In this document: positions 8,465-16,732 of the stretch, in pieces
Layout of the letters: every line of letters starts with the position of its first letter
Numbering within the stretch: position 1 is the stretch's first letter
NCBI GenBank assembly: GCA_964580105.1
Contig: CAZOJJ010000006.1
Span: 33,326 to 97,325 of the forward strand
DNA from: CAZOJJ01 sp964580105
GTDB lineage: Bacteria; Bacteroidota; Rhodothermia; Rhodothermales; Rubricoccaceae
Direction: 5' to 3'
DNA length: 64,000 nt
Program-made: the position numbers and the translations under genes
Notes under the pieces: model-generated
What the model saw: only the letters and a program-made list of their open reading frames with translations
What the model was told of the DNA's origin: nothing
Databases searched by the model: none

Positions 8465-8476
8465 GGCGGTTTCCTC

Positions 8477-10027
8477 ATGGAGACGACGACCGAGCACGCC
8501 GCGCCCCTCCGCCTCGAGACCCTCGAGGCGGACCTCGACCAGAGCCTGAGGGCACTCCGAGACAACCCCGCCCGTGTCCAGGCTTCGCGGCGCTTGGTTG
8601 AGGCGGCGCTCGACGACGGCGAGGCGCACTACGGCGTCAACACCGGCTTCGGCGCGCTCGCGCGGGAGCGGGTGGGGCGGGCCGACGTGGAGCGGCTCCA
8701 GGTCAACCTGATCCGCTCGCACGCCGTCGGCGTCGGGCCGCCGGCGCCGGTGGACGTCACGCGGCGGATGCTGCGGCTGAAGATCCACGCGCTCGGTCTC
8801 GGGTTTTCGGGCGTCTCCGAGGAGGTCTTCGAGCGGCTGCTCGTGATGGCCGAGCGCGACCTCGTCCCGGTCGTCCCCACGCGCGGCAGCCTCGGCGCCT
8901 CCGGCGACCTTGCGCCGCTGGCGCACCTCGCCCTCCCGCTCCTCGGCGAAGGCGCGATCTGGACGGACGACGGCCCGGCCCCGGCCGCCTCGGTGCTCGA
9001 ACGGCACGGCCTGGCGCCGGTCACGCTCCACGCCAAGGACGGCCTCGCGCTCATCAACGGCACGCAGTTCATGGCGGCCTACGGCTGCGCCATCCTGGAC
9101 AAAGCGCGCAACCTCGCCAAGGTTGCAGACCTCGTCGCGGCGATGAGCCTGGACGCCTGCCGGGGCTCCATCCGCCCCTTCGATGCGCGGGTACACGCCG
9201 TGCGTCCGCACCCCGGCCACGGCGTCACGGCCGAGAACGTCCGCCGCCTGCTCGACGGCTCCGAGATCCTGCCCTCGCACGCCGATTGCGGCAAGGTGCA
9301 GGACCCGTACTCGCTCCGCTGCGTGCCGCAGGTCCACGGCGCCTCCCGCGACGCCATCGCCCACGCGGCCGAGGTCGTCGAGCGGGAAATCAACAGCGTC
9401 ACCGACAACCCGCTCGTGTTCCTTCGGGACGCTGACGGTCTCGCCGCCGAGGCGGGTGGCCCCGACCTCGTCTCGGCAGGCAACTTCCACGGGCAGCCGC
9501 TGGCCCTCGCACTCGACTACGCCGCCCTCGCGCTGGCCGAGTGGGCCTCCATCTCCGAGCGTCGTCAGTACCTCCTTCTGGAAGGGTACGACGGGCTTCC
9601 GCCGTTCCTCGTGGCGCGGCCCGGCCTGGAGTCCGGCTTCATGATCCCGCAGTACACGGCGGCGGCACTGGTGTCGGAGAACAAGACGCTGGCGCACCCG
9701 GCCTCGGTGGACTCGATCCCGTCGAGCCGGGGGCAGGAAGACCACGTCTCGATGGGGGCGTGGGCCGCGCTGAAGGGGTACCAGGTGGCCGAGAACGCCG
9801 AGCGGGTGCTCGCGCTGGAACTGCTGGCCGCCGCGCAGGCGCTCGACTTCCGGCGCCCGCTGCGCTCCGGTCGGGGCGTCGAGGCCGCCCACGCCGCCGT
9901 GCGTGCGCGCGTCCCCTTCCGCGAGGCCGACGCGCTGTTCACCGAAGACATCGCGGCGTGCACCGACCTCGTCCGCCTCGGGGGGCTCGTCGAGGCCGTC
10001 GAGGCGGAGGTGGGAACGCTGCGGTGA
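8477..10027 (+). CDS. hutH: Histidine ammonia-lyase
   Basis: First step of histidine degradation: non-oxidative removal of ammonia to give urocanate. The electrophilic MIO cofactor forms autocatalytically from Ala141-Ser142-Gly143 inside GSLGASGDLAPLAH. YGVNTGFGALA (catalytic Tyr loop) and NGTQFMAAYGC are also present. Length 516 aa is normal. The ATG at 8477 lies 12 bases after hutU, without a clear Shine-Dalgarno. Confidence 0.98.
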   Translation: METTTEHAAPLRLETLEADLDQSLRALRDNPARVQASRRLVEAALDDGEAHYGVNTGFGALARERVGRADVERLQVNLIRSHAVGVGPPAPVDVTRRMLRLKIHALGLGFSGVSEEVFERLLVMAERDLVPVVPTRGSLGASGDLAPLAHLALPLLGEGAIWTDDGPAPAASVLERHGLAPVTLHAKDGLALINGTQFMAAYGCAILDKARNLAKVADLVAAMSLDACRGSIRPFDARVHAVRPHPGHGVTAENVRRLLDGSEILPSHADCGKVQDPYSLRCVPQVHGASRDAIAHAAEVVEREINSVTDNPLVFLRDADGLAAEAGGPDLVSAGNFHGQPLALALDYAALALAEWASISERRQYLLLEGYDGLPPFLVARPGLESGFMIPQYTAAALVSENKTLAHPASVDSIPSSRGQEDHVSMGAWAALKGYQVAENAERVLALELLAAAQALDFRRPLRSGRGVEAAHAAVRARVPFREADALFTEDIAACTDLVRLGGLVEAVEAEVGTLR

Positions 10028-10236
10028 CGGCCGGCTGCTCCGCCGGACAGCGAGCCGATCCTCATCCACCAGGAGGCTCGGCGGGAAGCGAACGCGGGGC
10101 GATTCGGGCATGACGACGAGGGGGGAGGTGATCGGCCCGGAGCATACCGCGCGCTCCGATGCCGATGGCCCCTCGGTGTCCGCTGGAGCGCCCTGCGACG
10201 GGGCCGGTCCGCGTGAACGGAGCGCAGGCTGGCGCG

Positions 10237-10245
10237 TAGTTTCCG
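10237..10245 (+). promoter_or_regulatory. Candidate -7 element TAGTTTCCG before lipoprotein-hutI-hutG
   Basis: First T is 38 bases before the lipoprotein ATG. With the 247-base spacer after hutH, it suggests the lipoprotein, hutI and hutG form a second transcription unit. Confidence 0.45.
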
Positions 10246-10274
10246 GCCTCCCGTCTCATCAGCCCCTCACCGCC

Positions 10275-10622
10275 ATGCGCGTGCTCCTCCTGCTCGTTCT
10301 CCTGGCCGGTTGCAAGAACACGGTGCCCGTCGAGGTGCGCGCCATCGTGCCCGGCGGCGACGTCGTGCGCGGCACCGTTCAGTCCGTCGATGCCCAGCCG
10401 ATGACCTACGACGCCGACGGCCTCGTCGTCGTCCAGACCGAGGCCGGCACGGCCGTGACGATCCACGTCCCCGCCCGGATGCACCTCTGCGAGGCGGAGG
10501 GCCTCGACGTCTTCCACGACCTCCGGCCCGGCGACCGCGTCGAGGTGCGGGGCGACTGGGACGAGCCCGGCCACCTCCGTCCGTGCACCTCGCCGGAGCA
10601 CTACCTCCGCCGCGCCGGCTGA
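10275..10622 (+). CDS. Small lipoprotein of unknown function encoded between hutH and hutI
   Basis: 115 aa with a short lipoprotein signal (MRVLLLLVLLAGC, lipidated Cys13). The mature part is mostly beta strand (VRGTVQSVDAQPMTYDADG, GTAVTIHVPARMHLCEAEG, RPGDRVEVRGDWDEPGHLR) and looks like a small OB-like barrel with two cysteines that could pair. I do not recognise a named family. The stop is two bases before the hutI GTG, so the genes are almost certainly co-translated, which links an envelope protein to histidine breakdown for unknown reasons. The ATG is chosen because it begins the signal peptide. Confidence 0.75.
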   Translation: MRVLLLLVLLAGCKNTVPVEVRAIVPGGDVVRGTVQSVDAQPMTYDADGLVVVQTEAGTAVTIHVPARMHLCEAEGLDVFHDLRPGDRVEVRGDWDEPGHLRPCTSPEHYLRRAG

Positions 10623-10624
10623 CC

Positions 10625-11848
10625 GTGCCCGTTCTCGTCGACATCGCCGAGCTCGCCGTCTGCCCCTCCGAAGGGGGGCAGGACGCCGCCGGGCGCATCC
10701 CCGACGCCGCCCTTGTATGGGACGGCGACACGATCCGATGGGTCGGGGCGCGGGCCGACCTGCCGCGCGCGTACGCCGAATGGCCCCGGGAGTCGGCCGG
10801 CGGCGGTACGGTCGTGCCGGGCCTCATCGACTGCCACACGCACCTCGCCTTCGGCGGATGGCGGGCCGACGAGTTCGAGGAGAAGCTGAAGGGGACGCCC
10901 TACCTCGAGATCGCTCGGCGCGGCGGCGGCATCGCCTCGACCGTCCGGGCCACGCGGGCGGCCTCCGAGGACGCGCTCTACGCCCGGGCGCGCGTGGCGC
11001 TCGGCGCGATGGCCCGCCTCGGCGTCACGACGGTCGAGGCCAAGAGCGGCTACGGGCTCGCGACGGAGGAGGAGGTGAAGCTGCTGCGCGTCTACCGCCG
11101 CCTCGCCGACGAGGGCCCCCAGCGCATCGAGGCGACGTTCCTCGGCGCGCACATCGTCGCGCCCGAGTTCCGGGACGACCGGGCCGGCTACCTCCGCCAA
11201 CTCACCGACGAGATGATCCCGCGGGTGGCCGCCGAGGGCCTCGCGCGCTTCTGCGACGTATTCGTCGAGGACACCGCGTTCTCGCCGGACGAGGCCCGGG
11301 CGATCTTCGACGCGGCGCACCGGCACGGGCTCGTCCCCAAGCTCCACGCGGATCAGATCACGGATACCGGCGGGGGCCGGCTCGCCGCCGAGGTCGGCGC
11401 GGCGAGCGCCGATCACCTTGAGTGCATCGCCGACGACGGCGTCCGGGCGATGGCCGAGGCGGGCGTCGTTGCCGTGAGCCTCCCGCTGGCGACGCTCTAC
11501 CTCGGGCAGGAGCCGATGCCCGCCCGGCGGCTCATCGAGGCGGGCGTGCCCGTCGCCGTCGCCACCGACTTCAACCCGGGCAGCGCGCCGTCGTACGATC
11601 TGCCCCTCGCGCTCTGGCTCGCCTGCACGCGCCAGCGGATGACGCCCGCCGAAGCGCTCAAAGGGGCGACGGCGTACGCCGCGAAGGCGCTCTTGCGCGA
11701 GGACGTCGGCTCCCTCCAGCCGGGCAGGAAGGCTGACTTCGTCGTGCTGGACGCGCCGGGCGTGAACCACTGGCTGTACCACTTCCGCCCGGACGCCACC
11801 GCGCGCACGGTCATCGGCGGGAAAACGGTCTGGGCCCGTGACGCCTGA
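10625..11848 (+). CDS. hutI: Imidazolonepropionase
   Basis: Third step of histidine degradation: hydrolyses 4-imidazolone-5-propanoate to N-formimidoyl-L-glutamate. Amidohydrolase fold with metal-binding DCHTHLAFGG, EAKSGYGL, KLHADQ, ADHLE and TDFNPGS. The GTG at 10625 gives 407 aa, the usual length, and starts two bases after the lipoprotein stop; no ATG is near. hutG overlaps its 3' end by 11 bases, so translation is coupled. Confidence 0.96.
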   Translation: MPVLVDIAELAVCPSEGGQDAAGRIPDAALVWDGDTIRWVGARADLPRAYAEWPRESAGGGTVVPGLIDCHTHLAFGGWRADEFEEKLKGTPYLEIARRGGGIASTVRATRAASEDALYARARVALGAMARLGVTTVEAKSGYGLATEEEVKLLRVYRRLADEGPQRIEATFLGAHIVAPEFRDDRAGYLRQLTDEMIPRVAAEGLARFCDVFVEDTAFSPDEARAIFDAAHRHGLVPKLHADQITDTGGGRLAAEVGAASADHLECIADDGVRAMAEAGVVAVSLPLATLYLGQEPMPARRLIEAGVPVAVATDFNPGSAPSYDLPLALWLACTRQRMTPAEALKGATAYAAKALLREDVGSLQPGRKADFVVLDAPGVNHWLYHFRPDATARTVIGGKTVWARDA

Positions 11849-12776
11849 CGACCTTCTCCCACCGGCTCTCGGCGCGCCGGACACGGCGCCCGACGACCCC
11901 CGCCTCGGGCACTGGCTGGCGGGAAACCGGGTGCTCACGGGTGCGACCCGCGTCGCGCTCGTGGGCTTTCCATCGGACGAAGGCGTGCGCCGCAACGGCG
12001 GTCGTCCGGGCGCGGCGGACGGTCCGCGCGCCCTCCGCGAGGCGCTCTACCGGATGACGCCGGACGCCGGAGACGGCTTCGCCGCCCTCCTCGACCGCAC
12101 GGTCGACCTCGGCGACCTCCCCGTGTCCGGCAACGTCGAGGCCGATCAGGAGGCGCTCGGCGCGATCGTCGGATCGCTGCTCGAACGGGGCGTCCTCCCG
12201 ATTCTCCTCGGCGGCGGGCACGAGACGGCCTACGGTCACTTCCTCGGCTACGTCGAGGTCGGGCGGGACGTGCGCATCCTCAACTGGGACGCCCACGCCG
12301 ACGTGCGCCCGTTGAAGGCGGGGCGGGCGCACTCGGGCTCGCCGTTCTACCAGGCGCTCACGCACCCATCCGCTCGCTGCGCGGGCTACACCGTCGCCGG
12401 GCTGCACCCGTGGCGCGTGGCGGCGGCTCACCGGGCGTTCATCGGTGCGCACGGGGGGACGGTCGTCGGCCTCGCGGATCTGTCGCCCGCACGTATCCAC
12501 ACGCTGGCCACGTCGCTGCCCGGTCCGGCTATGGCCACGTTCGACCTCGACCTCGTGGATGCGGCGGCGGCGCCGGGTGTGAGCGCGCCCGGCGTGGGTG
12601 GCTTGGAGGCAGGGCGCTGGCTGCTCGCTGCCGAGGCCTGCGGGGGGAGCCCCGCTTTCACCTCGTTCGAGGTGGTCGAGCTGAATCCGCGATACGACGA
12701 GGGGGGACGGACGGCCGCGTTGGCGGCGCTCACCGTCTGGCACCTGCTGCGGGGGCTGGCCAGCCGAGCCGGTTAA
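11838..12776 (+). CDS. hutG: Formimidoylglutamase (arginase/ureohydrolase family)
   Basis: Final Hut step: cleaves N-formimidoylglutamate to glutamate and formamide. The binuclear Mn2+ site is visible as GGGHETAYG, NWDAHADVR and TFDLDLVDAA. The GTG at 11838 lies inside the 3' end of hutI; length 312 aa fits. With hutU, hutH and hutI the pathway from histidine to glutamate is complete, and a glutamate dehydrogenase at 21684 could feed the product to 2-oxoglutarate. The 3' end overlaps the convergent lipoprotein gene by four bases. Confidence 0.94.
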   Translation: MTPDDLLPPALGAPDTAPDDPRLGHWLAGNRVLTGATRVALVGFPSDEGVRRNGGRPGAADGPRALREALYRMTPDAGDGFAALLDRTVDLGDLPVSGNVEADQEALGAIVGSLLERGVLPILLGGGHETAYGHFLGYVEVGRDVRILNWDAHADVRPLKAGRAHSGSPFYQALTHPSARCAGYTVAGLHPWRVAAAHRAFIGAHGGTVVGLADLSPARIHTLATSLPGPAMATFDLDLVDAAAAPGVSAPGVGGLEAGRWLLAAEACGGSPAFTSFEVVELNPRYDEGGRTAALAALTVWHLLRGLASRAG

Positions 12777-13039
12777 CGGCTTCGCCCTCGTCGGCCTCGG
12801 TTGCGGCAGGGGCCGAAAGTGTCGCCGTGGCGGAGGTGGGCGCGGACGGCCGGCTCCGGCAGCGTCAGCTCGTTCCGGCCCCGGTGGCAGATGCGGTACC
12901 GATCCTGGCCGCCTTCCGCGCCCACTCTGGCCGAGGCCGGATAGGGGCCCCGGTACGCCTGGGACGAGGAGCAGCCCGTGGTAGAGAGAAAGAGGAGCAG
13001 GCTTCCTGTGAGCAGGCCCGCACGGAACGGAGTAATCAT
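12773..13039 (-). CDS. Small lipoprotein with CHxGR...HLxHGDxxGxC motif (copy 1)
   Basis: 88 aa. Lipoprotein signal MITPFRAGLLTGSLLLFLSTTGC (lipidated Cys23). The mature part carries ICHRGRNELTL and AVRAHLRHGDTFGPC. This CHxG...HxxHGD pattern occurs in many secreted Bacteroidota proteins; its function is not established, but the Cys/His set suggests a metal or disulfide site. The ATG at 13039 is chosen over an upstream in-frame start because it begins the signal peptide. A paralogue lies immediately upstream at 13113-13421. Confidence 0.7.
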   Translation of the reverse strand: MITPFRAGLLTGSLLLFLSTTGCSSSQAYRGPYPASARVGAEGGQDRYRICHRGRNELTLPEPAVRAHLRHGDTFGPCRNRGRRGRSR

Positions 13040-13112
13040 GACGAGAGGCGGTGGAGAAGGGCACTCTTCAACACCGCCTCGCGCGCAGGAGTTCACGAAG
13101 GCACGGGACTGC

Positions 13113-13421
13113 TCACTCGCTCGGCGCCACCGAGTCGTAGTAGCGCTCGTGCCGCCGCTGGTTCTCGGCGCTGCAATCCCCGAAGTAGTCGCCGTGCTTC
13201 ATGTGCTCCTCGACGGCGATGTCCACGATGGTGATGGTGCGGCCTGCGTGGCAGATCGTGGAACGGCTCAGGCCACGGAGCGCCTCCGCACGCGCGTAGT
13301 CCGGGTACGGCACCTGCCGGGCGCTGTAGAGCGAAGGTCCGGACGTCGTGGCGCAGCCCGCCGCGAGCAGGGGCGCGAGGGTGAAGCAGACGCGGACGAG
13401 AGGGCGACGGAAGCCGGGCAT
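13113..13421 (-). CDS. Small lipoprotein with CHxGR...HMxHGDxxGxC motif (copy 2)
   Basis: 102 aa. Lipoprotein signal ending LLAAGC (Cys23), then a variable stretch and ICHAGRTITIV followed by AVEEHMKHGDYFGDC, the same arrangement as the neighbouring 88-residue protein. It differs by a longer hydrophilic C-terminus (about 17 residues). The start at 13421 is the first Met of the signal peptide; upstream in-frame codons (to 13559) overlap the fabH 3' end and are rejected. No family name known. Confidence 0.7.
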   Translation of the reverse strand: MPGFRRPLVRVCFTLAPLLAAGCATTSGPSLYSARQVPYPDYARAEALRGLSRSTICHAGRTITIVDIAVEEHMKHGDYFGDCSAENQRRHERYYDSVAPSE

Positions 13422-13551
13422 ACGAGTCTCGTTTAGTTGCACATAGGTCCGCACCGAGCAAACGCCAGGCAGGCGCCGTTGTTGTGAAGACCGCGTAGCA
13501 ACTCGATGAGACGCGCAGGAGGCTTGGGCGAGGAGGGTACGAACGTTCGCT

Positions 13552-14628
13552 TCAGGCAATGAGCCCTTCGACGACGCCCGTGTCCGGGTTGAGCACGGAT
13601 TCGGGCTCGTCCTCGTTCTTCGACGGCTCTTCCCGCCGCATCGTTCCCAGCTGGAAGACCGAGGCGGCCCAGGTGAGGCCGGCGCCGAAACCGACGAGGG
13701 CGAGCGTGTCGCCCGGCTTCGCGCGCCCCGCCTCCAGCGCCTCGGAGAGGGCGATGGGGATGGAGGCGGCCGAGGTGTTCCCGTACCGCTCCACGTTCAT
13801 CACCACCTTCTCGGGGGGCAGCGCCATCTGTTTGGCGGCGTACTCGATGATGCGGGCGTTGGCCTGGTGGGGCACGAAGAGCGCGATGTCGTCGGGGCCC
13901 ACCTGCGCCTTCTGCATCACGCGCCGGAGTGACGCGCCCATCGTCGTCGTGGCAAACTTGAAGACCTCGCGGCCGTTCATCCGCAGGTACTGGCGGCGGG
14001 CGTCGAGCTGCTCGTGCGTGATGGGTTCCGACGTTCCCATGCCCCACGTGATGATGGCGTCGTAGCCGGACCCGTCCGAGCCGAGTTCGAAGGCGCGGAG
14101 CCCGCAGGGCGCCTCGGTGGCCTGCACGACGACCGCCCCGGCGCCGTCGCCGAAGAGGACGCACGTGGTGCGGTCCTCCCAGTCGAGGTAGCGCGAGATG
14201 AGCTCGGTGCCCACGACCACGATGGTCCGGTACGCGCCCGACCGGATGAACTGGTCGGCGGTGACGAGGGCGTAGACGAAGCCGGTGCAGCCGACCACGA
14301 GCGTCATTGCGCCGCAGGTCAGGCCGAGCCGGTGCTGCACCTGGCTCGACACCGGCGGCGTGAGGTAGTCCGGGCTCGTCGTGGCGATGAGCAGGAGGTC
14401 CACCTCCTCGGGGGCGACCCCGGCCCGGTCCATCGCGCGCCGCGCCGCCTCGGCCGACATCGACGAGCACGTGTCGTCCGGCCCGGCGATGTGCCGCTCT
14501 CGGATTCCGGAGCGGGTCTGGATCCACTCGTCGGAGGTGTCCACCATCCGGGCGAGGTCGTCGTTCGTGAGCACCCGCTCGGGCGCGAAGTGGCCCCAGC
14601 CGATGAGGTTGGAATGGAGGCGACGCAT
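13552..14628 (-). CDS. fabH: 3-oxoacyl-[ACP] synthase III (KASIII)
   Basis: Starts fatty acid synthesis by condensing an acyl-CoA with malonyl-ACP. The catalytic triad is Cys114 (VVGCTGFVYAL), His254 (VPHQANARI) and Asn284 (GNTSAASIP), with the glycine-rich GDGAGAVVV. Residues from about 332 onward (RREEPSKNEDEPES...) are an extra tail of about 27 residues not present in E. coli FabH. The start at 14628 is chosen because MRRLHSNLIGWG matches the family; an upstream ATG adds 9 unlikely residues. It stands apart from a fab cluster, so it could also serve a specialised ketosynthase role. Confidence 0.92.
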   Translation of the reverse strand: MRRLHSNLIGWGHFAPERVLTNDDLARMVDTSDEWIQTRSGIRERHIAGPDDTCSSMSAEAARRAMDRAGVAPEEVDLLLIATTSPDYLTPPVSSQVQHRLGLTCGAMTLVVGCTGFVYALVTADQFIRSGAYRTIVVVGTELISRYLDWEDRTTCVLFGDGAGAVVVQATEAPCGLRAFELGSDGSGYDAIITWGMGTSEPITHEQLDARRQYLRMNGREVFKFATTTMGASLRRVMQKAQVGPDDIALFVPHQANARIIEYAAKQMALPPEKVVMNVERYGNTSAASIPIALSEALEAGRAKPGDTLALVGFGAGLTWAASVFQLGTMRREEPSKNEDEPESVLNPDTGVVEGLIA

Positions 14629-14652
14629 GGGGTGGGAGGAAGGTGCAACCGG

Positions 14653-14661
14653 CACAACGTA
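14653..14661 (-). promoter_or_regulatory. Candidate -7 element TACGTTGTG upstream of fabH
   Basis: First T is 33 bases before the fabH start. Confidence 0.35.
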
Positions 14662-14720
14662 CGCACACCGTCAAGGGAAGATCGCCCTCGGCATTCCGCC
14701 CACCCTGCGGCGGGGCACGG

Positions 14721-15389
14721 CTACGGCGACGACTCGTGGTCGAACCGGCCGAGGCGGAGGAAGTGGAGCGTCTGCCGGATCACGTCGGGCGCGCGCATCA
14801 GGAACGTGTGCCCGTGGGGGACGACGAGGTGGTCCGCGAACCCCGCCGCCTTCGTGCTCCACACCGCGACGATGCCGTCCGCCGGCCCACCGAAGTGCCG
14901 GGCGAAGAACGGGAACGGGTTGCGGTCGCCCGCGATGACGCCCGTCTCCGGCGGCAGCGTGCCGAGGGACCGGCAGACGCTATCGGGGCCGGTGCCCAGC
15001 TCCAGGAGGGCCGGGCCGCAGACGCGCCGGAAGAGCGGGGTATCCCGGAAGCGGTCGGCCAGCTCGCTGCCGCCGTGCGGGGGCGCCAGCATCACGGCGC
15101 GCGCACCCTCGGGCACCTCGCCCGCCTCGGCGTAGGCGCGGACGAGCACGCCGCCCATCGAATGGGTCACGAAGTGGATGCGTCCGGTCCCGTCGCGCCG
15201 CGCCTCGTCCACGGCCTTCGCCACAACGTCCCGGGCCAGGCGCGCCACCGGATGCCGCGTGGACGGGTAGCCGACGTTGCGGACGGCGTAGCCCGTGCGG
15301 CGCAGCGCCCGCGCCATCGGCCGCATGGAGGTCGCCATGCGGCCGAGGCCGTGAAAGAGCAGGACGGTGTCGGGGGGAGCGAGGGCCAT
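14721..15389 (-). CDS. Alpha/beta-hydrolase, lipase/esterase-like
   Basis: 222 aa hydrolase with oxyanion-hole motif LLFHGLGR near residues 10-17 and nucleophile elbow THSMGG (Ser about 77). A likely acid and His follow (GDRN near 157; the HGHTF His near 198). No signal peptide, so it is cytosolic. It starts 12 bases after the amidohydrolase-like gene at 15402 and is likely the last gene of that operon. Substrate unknown; the closest type is the small PGAP1/triacylglycerol-lipase-like group. Confidence 0.82.
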   Translation of the reverse strand: MALAPPDTVLLFHGLGRMATSMRPMARALRRTGYAVRNVGYPSTRHPVARLARDVVAKAVDEARRDGTGRIHFVTHSMGGVLVRAYAEAGEVPEGARAVMLAPPHGGSELADRFRDTPLFRRVCGPALLELGTGPDSVCRSLGTLPPETGVIAGDRNPFPFFARHFGGPADGIVAVWSTKAAGFADHLVVPHGHTFLMRAPDVIRQTLHFLRLGRFDHESSP

Positions 15390-15401
15390 GTCGCCCGAAC
15401 C

Positions 15402-16715
15402 CTACTTCGCCAGGCCGGGGTTCCGGTCCAGGAACTCCTCATAGAGCGCCGTCTGCCGCGAGGCGAGGGGGATGCGGTAGCCGTCGATGAACAGGTGGAC
15501 GACCTGGGTGCGCGGCTCGAAGGGGTCGCCGTCGGCGGCGAAGAGCGTGGCGGCCTTGCCCGCTTCGATGGAACCGAGGCGGTCGGCCACGCCGAAGATG
15601 CGGGCGGGCGCCAGCGTGACCGCCTCCAGCGCATCCTGCCGGTCGAAGCCGACCTCCTCGCCCCAGGCCGCGGCGAAGCCGGCGTGGAACGGGAGGTTGC
15701 GGACGTTCTCCGTCTCCTGCGTCTGTAGCGCCACCTCGACGCCGGCCGCGTGCAGGAGCGCGGCGTTCTGATAGGCCCGGTCGTAGCGGTCGGACGCCCG
15801 CGTCGGCAGCGCCAGGACGGGGCCGGTGACGACGGGCAGCCCGGCCTCGGCAATGCGGTCGGCCACGCGCCAGCCCTCGGCCACGCCGGTCAGGATCGCA
15901 CGCACCGGCTTGTCTTCCAGCCATTCGAGCGCCTTCAGGATGTCGGCCGCCCTGTTCACGTTCACGAGGAGGGCGCGCTCGCCGCGCACGACGGGCAGCA
16001 GCGCCTCCATTTCGGGCTGGTAGTACGGCTCCGGCTCACGGTCTTCTGCCGTCGCTGCCGAGGCGATGCGGGCGAAGAGAACGGCTTGCGCCCAGACCTC
16101 GTCCAGCCGTTCCATCGCCTCGTTGAACTGCTTCTCGACGTCCGCGTCGCTGCGGCGGTCCCAGGGGCCGGCGCGCGCCGAGGAAGGGAAGTTGAGGACG
16201 ACGCCCCGGAAGCCGGCGAACATCTGTCCGGGCGTGTAGCCGTGGAGGTTGACGAGCGCGGCCGTCCCCGGCATCGTCCCGCCCGAGGGCACCGAGAGCA
16301 CCGTCGTCACGCCCGAGACGCGCGTCACGGCGACGTGCACGGAGTTGGGGTTGATGGCGGTGAGGGCCTGCATCTGCGGCGTGAACCGGCCGATCTCGTT
16401 GTAGTCCTGCGTCTCCGAGAGGGAGCCGACCTCCTGGAGGCCGATCCGCGTGCCGCCGTCGATGAAGCCGGGGTAGAGCGTGAGCCCGGTGCAGTCGATG
16501 ACCTCGGCGTCGGCCGGCGTGGGCACGTTGGCGCCGACGGCCTCGATGCGGCCGTCGCGGAGCACGACGGTGCCCTTTTCGATGACGCCGTTGGCAACGG
16601 TCTCGATCCGCGCGTTGGTGAGGGCGAACGTCCCGGTGTACGTGCGGATGGGCCCGTCCTGGGCGGGGGCGGGCAGGGCCAGAACGGCGAGGATGAGGGC
16701 GAGGAACAGGCGCAT
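15402..16715 (-). CDS. Secreted amidohydrolase-like protein lacking the HxH metal motif
   Basis: 437 aa with a signal peptide (to about residue 19, LALPAPAQ). The beta-sandwich and TIM-barrel layout of imidazolonepropionase-like amidohydrolases is recognisable, including the C-terminal DRLGSIEAGKAATLFAADGDPFE. At the position of the usual GxIDxHxH metal motif it reads FIDGGTRIG (84-92), so both metal histidines of strand 1 are absent. It is probably not a conventional hydrolase; a binding or partner role for the intact paralogue encoded 17 bases upstream is possible. The start at 16715 begins the signal peptide. Confidence 0.85.
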   Translation of the reverse strand: MRLFLALILAVLALPAPAQDGPIRTYTGTFALTNARIETVANGVIEKGTVVLRDGRIEAVGANVPTPADAEVIDCTGLTLYPGFIDGGTRIGLQEVGSLSETQDYNEIGRFTPQMQALTAINPNSVHVAVTRVSGVTTVLSVPSGGTMPGTAALVNLHGYTPGQMFAGFRGVVLNFPSSARAGPWDRRSDADVEKQFNEAMERLDEVWAQAVLFARIASAATAEDREPEPYYQPEMEALLPVVRGERALLVNVNRAADILKALEWLEDKPVRAILTGVAEGWRVADRIAEAGLPVVTGPVLALPTRASDRYDRAYQNAALLHAAGVEVALQTQETENVRNLPFHAGFAAAWGEEVGFDRQDALEAVTLAPARIFGVADRLGSIEAGKAATLFAADGDPFEPRTQVVHLFIDGYRIPLASRQTALYEEFLDRNPGLAK

Positions 16716-16732
16716 CAGGGCAAACGGCACGG

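Noticed and set aside
10028..10274. tRNA or small RNA in the hutH-lipoprotein spacer
   Set aside because: No cloverleaf features, no TTCGA T-arm with CCA end, only a 5-bp hairpin (10031-10046). No tRNA was found elsewhere either.
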